Positions 43,607 to 50,248 of a stretch of DNA of 50,248 bases are shown in pieces. The notes beneath the pieces are model-generated. The model did no database searches. It was not told the DNA's origin and worked only from the letters and a program-made list of their open reading frames with translations. A program made the position numbers and the translations under genes. How positions within the stretch are numbered: position 1 is the stretch's first letter; every line of letters starts with the position of its first letter. The stretch is from an uncultured Flavobacteriales bacterium. GTDB taxonomy: Bacteria > Bacteroidota > Bacteroidia > Flavobacteriales_D > CAJJDF01. The stretch lies in contig CALLII010000150.1 in assembly GCA_938009745.1 (NCBI GenBank), positions 1-50,248 on the forward strand, read 5' to 3'.

Positions 43607-44407
43607 ATGAAAAAGATTTTTAAGATAGGATTAACCGTTTTTTTGTTTCTGTTTCTCACTGGGCTTACTCAAATAGGTGGAGTTTTGTATTTAGTTTGTA
43701 TCTTAATTACAAAAAAATGGAAGCCTCTCCCTCGATTTAATTTGCCAATACTATTTGCAGTTCTTTACCTGGGATTTACTTTTTTAATCATCCCTTTTAT
43801 AGCTCCAATATTTGGAAGAGAAAAAGTGAAACATACCGGTACAATTAATCCAACAAATTATTTCACTGTTATCCTTAATAGAAATTATGTTCGCCCAGAA
43901 TTGAACAATCTTCTACTTGAAACTGAAACTAAATTAATAGGAACAGGAATCAAGATTAATTACCTAGATGCCAATTTTCCATTTATAAATAGATTTCCAC
44001 TACCACCACATTTAAGCCATAATGATGGAAGGAAATTAGATTTAAGTTTAGTTTTTGAAAATGATAAAGGTGATATTTCATCTAAACAAAAATCTATGAG
44101 TGGGTATGGAGTTTTTGAAAACCCAAATATTGGAGAAGAAAATCAAATAGAAAAATGCTTAACTAGCAGGTATTTTCAATATGATTATTCAAAGTATCTC
44201 AGTTTTGGGAGTATTAATAGTGATTTAATTTTTTCTGAAGAAGGAAACAGAAAGTTGATAAACGCCATACTTGATAATATTAAGTTGCAAAAGATATTTA
44301 TTGAACCTCACTTAAAACAAAGAATGAAATTAACTGATGATAAAATAAGGTATCATGGTTGTCGTGCTGTAAGGCATGATGATCACATTCACATTCAAAT
44401 TAACTAA
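43607..44407 (+). CDS. Membrane-anchored MepA-like (LAS-type) metallopeptidase candidate
   Basis: The 266-residue protein has two N-terminal transmembrane helices (about residues 8-32 and 46-68) and a periplasmic domain. That domain carries His138-x6-Asp145 (SHNDGRKLDLS) and a C-terminal HDDHIHIQI with His260-x-His262, which is the zinc-ligand and catalytic pattern of LAS peptidases and closely follows the E. coli MepA end GHDDHFHVRL. A conserved-looking FIEPHL segment precedes it. It may cut DD- or LD-cross-links in peptidoglycan. E. coli MepA is soluble and periplasmic, so two anchoring helices are unusual. The downstream zinc-ribbon gene starts 7 bases after its stop. Confidence 0.65.
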   Translation: MKKIFKIGLTVFLFLFLTGLTQIGGVLYLVCILITKKWKPLPRFNLPILFAVLYLGFTFLIIPFIAPIFGREKVKHTGTINPTNYFTVILNRNYVRPELNNLLLETETKLIGTGIKINYLDANFPFINRFPLPPHLSHNDGRKLDLSLVFENDKGDISSKQKSMSGYGVFENPNIGEENQIEKCLTSRYFQYDYSKYLSFGSINSDLIFSEEGNRKLINAILDNIKLQKIFIEPHLKQRMKLTDDKIRYHGCRAVRHDDHIHIQIN

Positions 44408-44414
44408 TATAAAT

Positions 44415-44765
44415 ATGGAAAAATTATGCTTAGAGTGCCAAGACCCTGTAAAGGGAAGAGCTGATAAAAAATTCTGTTCGGATTATTGCCGAAATAGCTA
44501 CAACAATAAGCTTGATGTTGGCGATAAAAATTTGATTAGAAACATTAATAATCGACTAAAGAAAAATTACAAAATACTGTGTGAACTGAATAAAGGAGAG
44601 AAATCTAAAACACACAGAGATAAGTTAATAGCTATGAATTTTGATTTTAAATACTTTACTAGTATTTATACTACCAAAAAGGGAACTGTCTATTATTTTG
44701 TATACAATCAGGGCTATCTTGAGCTAGAAAACGGATTCTATATGCTAGTAAAACAATATGATTAA
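44415..44765 (+). CDS. Small zinc-ribbon protein (DUF2116-like)
   Basis: The 116-residue protein starts with a treble-clef or zinc-ribbon motif: CLECQDPVKGRADKKFCSDYC holds Cys-x2-Cys (4 and 7 by register) and Cys-x3-Cys ligands. The rest (NNRLKKNYKILCELN, KTHRDKLIAMNFDFKYFTSIYTTKKG, GYLELENGFYMLV) matches a conserved family of unknown function that I recall from Bacteroidota. Possible nucleic-acid binding is inference. I used the ATG at 44415 because the earlier in-frame start at 44376 lies within the MepA-like gene and adds an unlikely leader. Confidence 0.75.
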   Translation: MEKLCLECQDPVKGRADKKFCSDYCRNSYNNKLDVGDKNLIRNINNRLKKNYKILCELNKGEKSKTHRDKLIAMNFDFKYFTSIYTTKKGTVYYFVYNQGYLELENGFYMLVKQYD

Positions 44766-44857
44766 TTATATAACACTTCAAGGGATTTTTGTTAGAATTC
44801 AATAATCTTCCTCTAATTTTAATTACCTTAATTGCTTATTAATAAAAAATTTAATCA

Positions 44858-45709
44858 ATGAAAAAAACACAGTTAACGATAGGAAAGTATGTAATGCTTT
44901 CATTTTTAGCACTTGGACTTACAATATCTAGTTGTAAAAAAGAGGAGGAAACTCCGGTAACACCTGAACCAACACCAGTAGCAGAACCTAGTTATAGTGC
45001 GCATGCACAAGTACAAGTACCAATTGTATTAAAAGAAACAGGAGAATTATGTGGCCCATGTGGATCTTGGGGATGGACAGCTTGGACTGATGTTATAGAT
45101 GCTTTGGAAGGAGATGCTTTTCTTTGGTCTAACTACAGTGATTATTTTGTTTCAAATTCATTCTTTGTAAACCAAGAAATGGATCCAGCTAATTCTGTAA
45201 TGAATGCTTTTCAGGCCAACTTTCCTTATGGAGGATCAAAACCATTATTTTACGTAAATGGAGTTGAGTCTACTAGTTCAACAGCTTCTGTTACTGATGC
45301 TAACACATCTATTTCTACAGATGCTTCTTCGGTAAATGTTTCTGCTGCTTACAAAATTAAGTGGAATGGAGATAAAATCACTGTTGATGTACAAGCTAAA
45401 TTATACAATAACTTAACTGGTAAGTACCATGTAGGTGTTTATCTTGTAGAAGATAAAGTTTTAGCAACTCAGTCAGGACAAAACGGAATTGTTGAACACC
45501 ACTTAGCTATGAGAGGTTCAGTGCAAGGTGGAGTTTGGGGTTATGAATTCATTAATGGAACTGCAACTGCTGGACAAACTTTTGAAAAATCATTTGAAAC
45601 GACCATTCCTTCTACTTACAAAAAAGAGAACATTACAGTTGGTGTTATCATTTGGAGAAAACAGGGGATTAAGTATTTTTACGAAAATGCTGCTACAAAC
45701 CAAAAATAG
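44858..45709 (+). CDS. Omp28-related outer membrane lipoprotein
   Basis: The 283-residue protein has a lipoprotein signal ending at Cys26 (TISSC), a Pro/Glu-rich linker, and a thioredoxin-like part with CGPC at residues 65-68 (TGELCGPCGSWGW), as in the Omp28 family of Bacteroidota. A beta-sandwich C-terminal half follows (about 150-280), with KYHVGVYLVED, QNGIVEHHLAMRGS and a final VGVIIWRK strand. Known members are surface lipoproteins; a redox function of the CxxC is inference. It is 92 bases after the zinc-ribbon gene and converges with the TPM-domain gene. Confidence 0.88.
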   Translation: MKKTQLTIGKYVMLSFLALGLTISSCKKEEETPVTPEPTPVAEPSYSAHAQVQVPIVLKETGELCGPCGSWGWTAWTDVIDALEGDAFLWSNYSDYFVSNSFFVNQEMDPANSVMNAFQANFPYGGSKPLFYVNGVESTSSTASVTDANTSISTDASSVNVSAAYKIKWNGDKITVDVQAKLYNNLTGKYHVGVYLVEDKVLATQSGQNGIVEHHLAMRGSVQGGVWGYEFINGTATAGQTFEKSFETTIPSTYKKENITVGVIIWRKQGIKYFYENAATNQK

Positions 45710-45722
45710 ATTTAACTATATT

Positions 45723-46262
45723 TTATTTAAAGTACTCCGAAATTTTTAAAATAGCGCTCTTAATTCCTTCAAAGTATTTTTCTTCCTTAAATCTTGGAAT
45801 TATTTGATTATCAATAATTTTTTTTGCTTCTAATGAAGAAAACTTTGATAGTATATCATTGTTAATTTCAATTCTCATTTCTCGATATTTAGTGCTAAAT
45901 GAAATGACAACCTCAGTTGTATTAGTAGGGTATGTTTTGTTCCAATAGTTAGCCAATGCAATACTGTAATTCTTGAAAGAAGCTCCTATGATGGTATCTA
46001 AACTAATTACCACCAATCTATTTTCAGTATAAATTTCAAAATCAGTTATTAGCTCTTGAAGACTTATCTTTTCTTCATCAGAAAATATTTTTTCTAAATC
46101 AATTACAATTCCTTCTTTTGGAGGAAAATTTGGATTAATCTCTTTGGAAGAAAGTTCAATTAAATTTTTACCAGATTCTTTATTGACATTCTTTTTAGAC
46201 TTGTTTGCAACACAAGAAAGAAATAGGCAACATAAAAGAAGAATTAGAGCTTTAAAACGCAT
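45723..46262 (-). CDS. TPM-domain lipoprotein (YgcG/Psb32-like)
   Basis: The 179-residue protein has a lipoprotein signal ending at Cys17 (LFLSC), a basic linker and a TPM domain (about residues 40-178). It has VIDLEKIFSDEEKISLQELI, the RLVVISLDT strand, NYWNKTYP and VVISFSTKYREMRIEIN, and ends with a helix. TPM domains occur in envelope proteins linked to photosystem repair in plants and to unknown roles in bacteria; some have phosphatase activity. The gene lies 13 bases after the DUF4249 gene and may belong to the same transcript. Confidence 0.75.
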   Translation of the reverse strand: MRFKALILLLCCLFLSCVANKSKKNVNKESGKNLIELSSKEINPNFPPKEGIVIDLEKIFSDEEKISLQELITDFEIYTENRLVVISLDTIIGASFKNYSIALANYWNKTYPTNTTEVVISFSTKYREMRIEINNDILSKFSSLEAKKIIDNQIIPRFKEEKYFEGIKSAILKISEYFK

Positions 46263-46275
46263 ATTTTACTATCGT

Positions 46276-47076
46276 TTATGGAATAATAACAGTAGATTTT
46301 TTTGCAACAGCATAAACACTAAAATTACCTAAAGCTCCATTATTAAAATTACCATCAGGGTTGGCTGGTGGTGCACCATTTCCTCCTCCTAGTACCTCAT
46401 CAACACCTTCTAAATAAGTAAGCGTGTTTTCATCACAAGAATGAAGTTCCATTGTAATAGTGTCAAAAGCTTGTGCAACATCTGCAGCAAATAAAGGAAA
46501 TTCAATCCTGTTGCCATCTAAAAACCCATCATCTAAAAGAATTAAGTTTTCTATATCTCCAAATAATTCATCTTGGATTGTAAGAAATAAACGATAAAAA
46601 TTCTCTTCTCCTGCAGGATCTTGAAACTCAATTTGAGTTAAGTAACCTTCGTCTGTAAAGGTACTTTGTGGTAAAAACACGTAGGTTACTGTATCAATTG
46701 GAACTAATGCTGGCATTGTTGCTTTGGCTTCGAAGTTATTTCCATTTTCGTTTACAACAAGAGTATATTCAGTTCCCGAAATTGCAGTAAATGCCGGTAA
46801 AATGTACCTTCCATTTCCTGTGTGTGATATAGGATAACTAGTTGTTCCGTCATCTAATGTAACTGTTGCATTAGTAATTACCTCTAAGGAGTTGTCTCCA
46901 AAAAAGTTGCCAGTTTTAGTTATTTTAACCGAAAAGTCATTTGTTCCTTCGTAAAGTTCGGCCTGAATTACAGTAGTTTGGTCAGCTTCTTCTTGTTCAA
47001 TATCAATAATTTTTCTACAAGAACTAAGTGATAGTGTTAAGACTGAAAGTATAAGTAAAGGAATTAATTTTTTCAT
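46276..47076 (-). CDS. DUF4249 lipoprotein, TonB receptor partner
   Basis: The 266-residue protein has a lipoprotein signal ending at Cys20 (SLSSC) and a DUF4249 domain. TTVIQAELYEGTNDFSVKITKTGNFF is followed by a carboxypeptidase-like beta-sandwich (ATVTLDDGTTSYPISHTGNGRY) and EAKATMPALVPIDTV. The family is usually encoded next to a TonB-dependent receptor and probably sits on the cell surface as a substrate-binding partner, like SusD. Here the receptor gene lies 42 bases upstream on the same strand. Confidence 0.88.
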   Translation of the reverse strand: MKKLIPLLILSVLTLSLSSCRKIIDIEQEEADQTTVIQAELYEGTNDFSVKITKTGNFFGDNSLEVITNATVTLDDGTTSYPISHTGNGRYILPAFTAISGTEYTLVVNENGNNFEAKATMPALVPIDTVTYVFLPQSTFTDEGYLTQIEFQDPAGEENFYRLFLTIQDELFGDIENLILLDDGFLDGNRIEFPLFAADVAQAFDTITMELHSCDENTLTYLEGVDEVLGGGNGAPPANPDGNFNNGALGNFSVYAVAKKSTVIIP

Positions 47077-47118
47077 AATTAAGTTGTATTAATGAGTAAC
47101 TAAAAACTATATAATTGG

Positions 47119-49434
47119 TTAAAATTTAAAGTTATATGTTACCGAAGGAATTATTTTAAATAACGAAGTTTGTTCAGCAACAGTTTGCCCAGGGTTGTTT
47201 TCATCTTCAATAAAAGCAATAGAGAAAGTATTTTCTCTTCCATAAAGGTTATAAATTGAGAAATTCCAGTTTGACTCAAACTTGTCTGTTTTTTTATTGT
47301 ACCAAGTTACACCTACATCCATTCTGTGGTAATCTGGAAACCTAGATTGGTTTCTGCCTGAGTAAAAAGGAACGGTTACTCCTTCTACCTGATACCCACC
47401 CGATGGGAATGTTACTGCTAATCCTGTAGTGTATACAAAACTCGCAGAAGCCACCCATTTTTCAGTGAATTTGTAAATCCCTACTACAGATATGTCATGA
47501 ATTAAATCCTGACGAGCTGGGTAGTATTCTCCATCATTAATTGCATCAAATTGCCTTAAAGACCTTGAATAAGTATAACTCAACCAACCAGATAATTTTC
47601 CTTTAGTCTTTTTTAGATAAAACTCAGCTCCATAAGCTATTCCTCTTCCAAAAGTAAGTTCTTTTTCTACATCACCATTTAAAAATAATTCTGCTCCGTT
47701 TTTGTAGTCTATTTGGTTTTGTAAATTTTTAAAATAACCTTCTACTGAAAACTCAAACATATTGTCTTTAAAGTTTCTAAAATACCCCAAGGCCACTTGG
47801 TCAATAATTTGAGGCTTAACATTGTTAGAACTTGGCACCCATGAGTCGGTAGGTGACGAAGCAGTTGCATTGGATAATAAATGAATATACTGATAGTTTC
47901 TGTTAAAAGATGCTTTTACAGAAGAAGACTCACTTAGCATATATTTGGCAGCTAATCTTGGTTCAAACCCACCATAAAACTGAACTGTTTCGTGTCTGTT
48001 ATAGAATTGAGTTTGGGTAACATCACCAGCTGTATTGTATGTTTTTACATCATCTGAGTTCCCTAAATAATTAAAAAACGAATACCTTAATCCATATTGG
48101 ATACTGAATAATTCAGAAAATTTTTGTTCATTTTGTAGGTAAACAGCACTTTCTGTTGCTAATAAATCATTTAAATCAATTGGAGTAAAGCTTTCAATTT
48201 CAGAAAGAAGTTGCCCTGGATCAAAAGTATGGTATATTACATTAACTCCAAATTTGACAGTGTTTTTATCGTTTAAAAAGTAAGAGAAGTCTTGTTTGAT
48301 ATTGTAGTCTAAAATAGATGCTTTAAAACCAAATGATTCATCACCTCCACCAATAATAAATTCGTAATCGTAGTTACTTACAATTAAAGAAGTGTTAGAG
48401 AAAAGTTTGTCGCTAAACAAATGATTCCATCTTAATGTTCCGGTTGCATTTCCCCAATTAAAACCAAAATCAGTCCCAACTCCTAGTACATCTCTTCCAA
48501 AATAACCTGAAAGAAATAATCTGTTTTTATCATTAATCTTGTAGTTTGCTTTAAGATTTAAATCATAGAAATATAATTTAGTATCATTAAAATCGGGATT
48601 AGGAGAAAGCTTTAAGAACAAATCGGCATAACTTCTTCTTCCAGAAACTATAAACGAACCTTTGTCTTTTACAATTGGTCCCTCAAGCGTTAATCTAGAT
48701 GAGATTACTCCTAAACCACCAGAAGCACCAAATTTTTTGCTGTTTCCGTCCTTCATTGTAATATCCATTACAGAAGAACCTCTTCCTCCATATTGTGCCG
48801 GCATACCTCCTTTATATAAAGAAACATCTTTTATTGCGTCTGAATTAAAAACTGAAAAAAACCCTAGTAGGTGCGAAGCATTATAAACTACTGCTTCATC
48901 CAATAATACTAGGTTTTGATCAACTCCTCCTCCTCTTACAAAAAAACCACCTGTTCCTTCACCACCACTTTTTATTCCAGGCATAAGGGTAAATGTTTTG
49001 ATAATATCTTTCTCTCCTAATAGTACAGGAATAACCTCAATACTTTTAGGATCAAGCTTTTCAACCCCCATTTCTGTTGATGATACATTTTCATCTTCAA
49101 TTTCTCCTGTTACATTAAACTCCTCAAACTCTATTGAAGAAACTTCTAATTCAATATTAAATTTTTTGTTTTCGGTTAAAGCTATTTTTTGCTCCTGCGG
49201 CTTGAAACCAAGTGAGTTAAATACAATTGTGTAGTCTCCTTTTGGAAGAGATAAAGAGAAAAATCCATATACATTGGTAATAGCACCAACTGAAGGAAGC
49301 TCTTTTACTTTAATAGTTGCTCCAATTAAATCTTCTCCATTGGATGCATCTTTTATAGTTCCACTAATTGTGAAGTCTTGCGAAATTGTAATGCTTGATA
49401 TGAATATCAAAGCAACAAAAATGAGGTTTTTCAT
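47119..49434 (-). CDS. TonB-dependent outer membrane receptor with carboxypeptidase-like N-domain
   Basis: The 771-residue protein has a signal peptide (about 1-18) and a carboxypeptidase regulatory-like domain (about 20-100, TISGTIKDASNGEDLIGATIKVK). A plug domain follows, with GGEGTGGFFVRGGGVDQNLV and SVFNSDAIKDVSLYKGGMPAQYGGRGSSVMDITM, then a 22-strand barrel that ends in the aromatic TYNFKF. It imports a nutrient or complex too large for porins, using TonB energy; the substrate cannot be read. The DUF4249 gene 42 bases downstream is probably its partner. Confidence 0.95.
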   Translation of the reverse strand: MKNLIFVALIFISSITISQDFTISGTIKDASNGEDLIGATIKVKELPSVGAITNVYGFFSLSLPKGDYTIVFNSLGFKPQEQKIALTENKKFNIELEVSSIEFEEFNVTGEIEDENVSSTEMGVEKLDPKSIEVIPVLLGEKDIIKTFTLMPGIKSGGEGTGGFFVRGGGVDQNLVLLDEAVVYNASHLLGFFSVFNSDAIKDVSLYKGGMPAQYGGRGSSVMDITMKDGNSKKFGASGGLGVISSRLTLEGPIVKDKGSFIVSGRRSYADLFLKLSPNPDFNDTKLYFYDLNLKANYKINDKNRLFLSGYFGRDVLGVGTDFGFNWGNATGTLRWNHLFSDKLFSNTSLIVSNYDYEFIIGGGDESFGFKASILDYNIKQDFSYFLNDKNTVKFGVNVIYHTFDPGQLLSEIESFTPIDLNDLLATESAVYLQNEQKFSELFSIQYGLRYSFFNYLGNSDDVKTYNTAGDVTQTQFYNRHETVQFYGGFEPRLAAKYMLSESSSVKASFNRNYQYIHLLSNATASSPTDSWVPSSNNVKPQIIDQVALGYFRNFKDNMFEFSVEGYFKNLQNQIDYKNGAELFLNGDVEKELTFGRGIAYGAEFYLKKTKGKLSGWLSYTYSRSLRQFDAINDGEYYPARQDLIHDISVVGIYKFTEKWVASASFVYTTGLAVTFPSGGYQVEGVTVPFYSGRNQSRFPDYHRMDVGVTWYNKKTDKFESNWNFSIYNLYGRENTFSIAFIEDENNPGQTVAEQTSLFKIIPSVTYNFKF

Positions 49435-49449
49435 TATTTTTTATTTTTA

Positions 49450-49457
49450 CAAATTTA
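49450..49457 (-). promoter_or_regulatory. -7 promoter element of the TonB-receptor operon
   Basis: On the minus strand TAAATTTG fits TAnnTTTG, 15 bases before the receptor ATG. No -33 TTG is seen at the usual distance. It is preceded by AT-rich sequence in the 135-base gap to the ABC-F gene, which holds no gene that I can support. Confidence 0.45.
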
Positions 49458-49569
49458 GAACAAAATGAAATATTAGTTCGTTAAATTATTTAATAGGAAT
49501 AATTTAGGGATGATTGGTTTACATCTGTGACAATCTTATACCTCTTAAACCCTATTTTTTAAATAGAAA

Positions 49570-50248
49570 TTATCCTAACAATTCAACTGCCTTTTCCCAT
49601 TCTCCTTCTTTTTTAGAAAGAGAATCTTTAAGATTCTTGTATTCTTCGATAATCGCATTGGCTTTTTCTTCGTCAGAGTAATCAAGTGAGGCCATTGTTA
49701 CATCATATTCCTTGATTTTCTTTTCCAAACTTTCAATGTCTTTCTCTAGCTTTTGAACTTTATTTTCGAGTTTTTTCAACTCTTTTTGCTCTTCGTAGCT
49801 CAGTTTATTTTCTTCTACTTTTTTCTCTTCCTTTTTTGGAGTAGATTTTTTCTTTCCAGTGTTCTCAAATAAAGCAATACTCTCCTTCTTTTTTCTTTTC
49901 AAGAAACTCACTACATCTTCATGATGAACACTAATTTGCTCATCTTTAATTTCAAAAATTCTGTTAGTCAACATATCCAAGAAATCTCTATCGTGAGACA
50001 CTACCAATAGAGTTCCATCAAACTTCATCAAGGCATCTTTTAATACGTTTTTAGACGCAATATCTAAGTGGTTTGTTGGCTCATCTAGAACCAAAAAGTT
50101 GTGTGGTTCAAGTAATAATTTACACAAAGCCAATCTTGTTTTTTCTCCTCCAGAGAGCACTTTTACTTTCTTGTCTTGGTCTTCGCCACTAAATAGGAAT
50201 GAACCTAAGATATTACGCACTTTAGTTCGCATGTCGCCAGTTGCAATA
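49570..50248 (-). CDS. ABC-F family ATPase, C-terminal part (cut by window edge)
   Basis: The frame continues past the right window edge (IATGD before MRTK), so this is the C-terminal 225 residues of the protein. The second ATPase domain shows the signature LSGGEKTRLAL, Walker B LVLDEPTNHLD and the switch VVSHDRDF. A charged linker and a C-terminal coiled coil (KKLENKVQKLEKDIESLEKK) follow, as in Uup/YheS-type ABC-F proteins. These have no membrane domain and act on the ribosome in translation or antibiotic resistance. The first ATPase domain is outside the window. Confidence 0.93.
   Translation of the reverse strand, partial: IATGDMRTKVRNILGSFLFSGEDQDKKVKVLSGGEKTRLALCKLLLEPHNFLVLDEPTNHLDIASKNVLKDALMKFDGTLLVVSHDRDFLDMLTNRIFEIKDEQISVHHEDVVSFLKRKKKESIALFENTGKKKSTPKKEEKKVEENKLSYEEQKELKKLENKVQKLEKDIESLEKKIKEYDVTMASLDYSDEEKANAIIEEYKNLKDSLSKKEGEWEKAVELLG

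Overview
The window reads as chromosome from a marine-type or freshwater Bacteroidota, most likely the Flavobacteriales. The DNA is AT-rich and genes lack strong Shine-Dalgarno sites. Several genes are preceded by the Bacteroidota -7 promoter motif TAnnTTTG. The protein families are typical of the phylum: DUF1573 lipoproteins, IPExxxVDY protein, long-form IspG, TonB-dependent receptor with DUF4249 lipoprotein, Omp28-type lipoprotein, YHYH protein, a type IX secretion sorting domain and an N-terminally duplicated DsbD. I could not assign a genus. I see no tRNA, rRNA, CRISPR array, insertion sequence or prophage.

Layout. 1-1441: tail of an S41 protease and two DUF1573 envelope proteins. 1519-4270: a tight five-gene operon with an ECF sigma factor, a small membrane protein that may be its anti-sigma, a Spy/CpxP-like protein, a YHYH lipoprotein and a membrane-anchored exported protein. 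4257-5780 (minus): a tandem SUMF1-fold exported protein. 5917-9691: a sigma-54 activator without a DNA-binding domain, a DUF6090-like membrane protein and ispG. 9774-14617: typA with a strong terminator, IPExxxVDY protein plus pyruvate kinase, and a secreted endonuclease I. 14641-14819: a small two-helix membrane gene broken by an apparent one-base frameshift. 14821-15231 (minus): methylmalonyl-CoA epimerase. 15325-18411: ferritin, an SPFH protein and an adenylyl cyclase-HD fusion. 18397-19620 (minus): a GAF-SpoIIE phosphatase, convergent with the cyclase.

19665-25512 is a minus-strand marR-fadN-fadA-fadE beta-oxidation operon with a near-perfect 26-bp palindrome at its head. 25635-27542 holds a bestrophin-type channel and a sufE-DUF59-DUF2007 Fe-S cluster group. 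27660-35869 is an envelope block: AsmA-like protein, DsbD, M23 peptidase and two unknown beta-rich outer-membrane-type proteins. 35934-39338 carries tyrS, rpoN (sigma-54) and a PAP2-like membrane protein. 39335-42872 (minus) is a run of three exported proteins of unknown function. ssb (minus) diverges from a membrane-anchored MepA-like peptidase across a region with 10-bp phased repeats. The right end holds a zinc-ribbon protein, Omp28-type lipoprotein, TPM-domain lipoprotein, DUF4249/TonB receptor pair and the C-terminal part of an ABC-F ATPase.

Most of the window is housekeeping and envelope biology. The best candidates for undescribed biology are the ECF/YHYH operon, the cyclase-HD fusion facing a SpoIIE phosphatase, the membrane-anchored MepA-like peptidase with its phased-repeat promoter, and the sigma-54 activator that lacks a helix-turn-helix.
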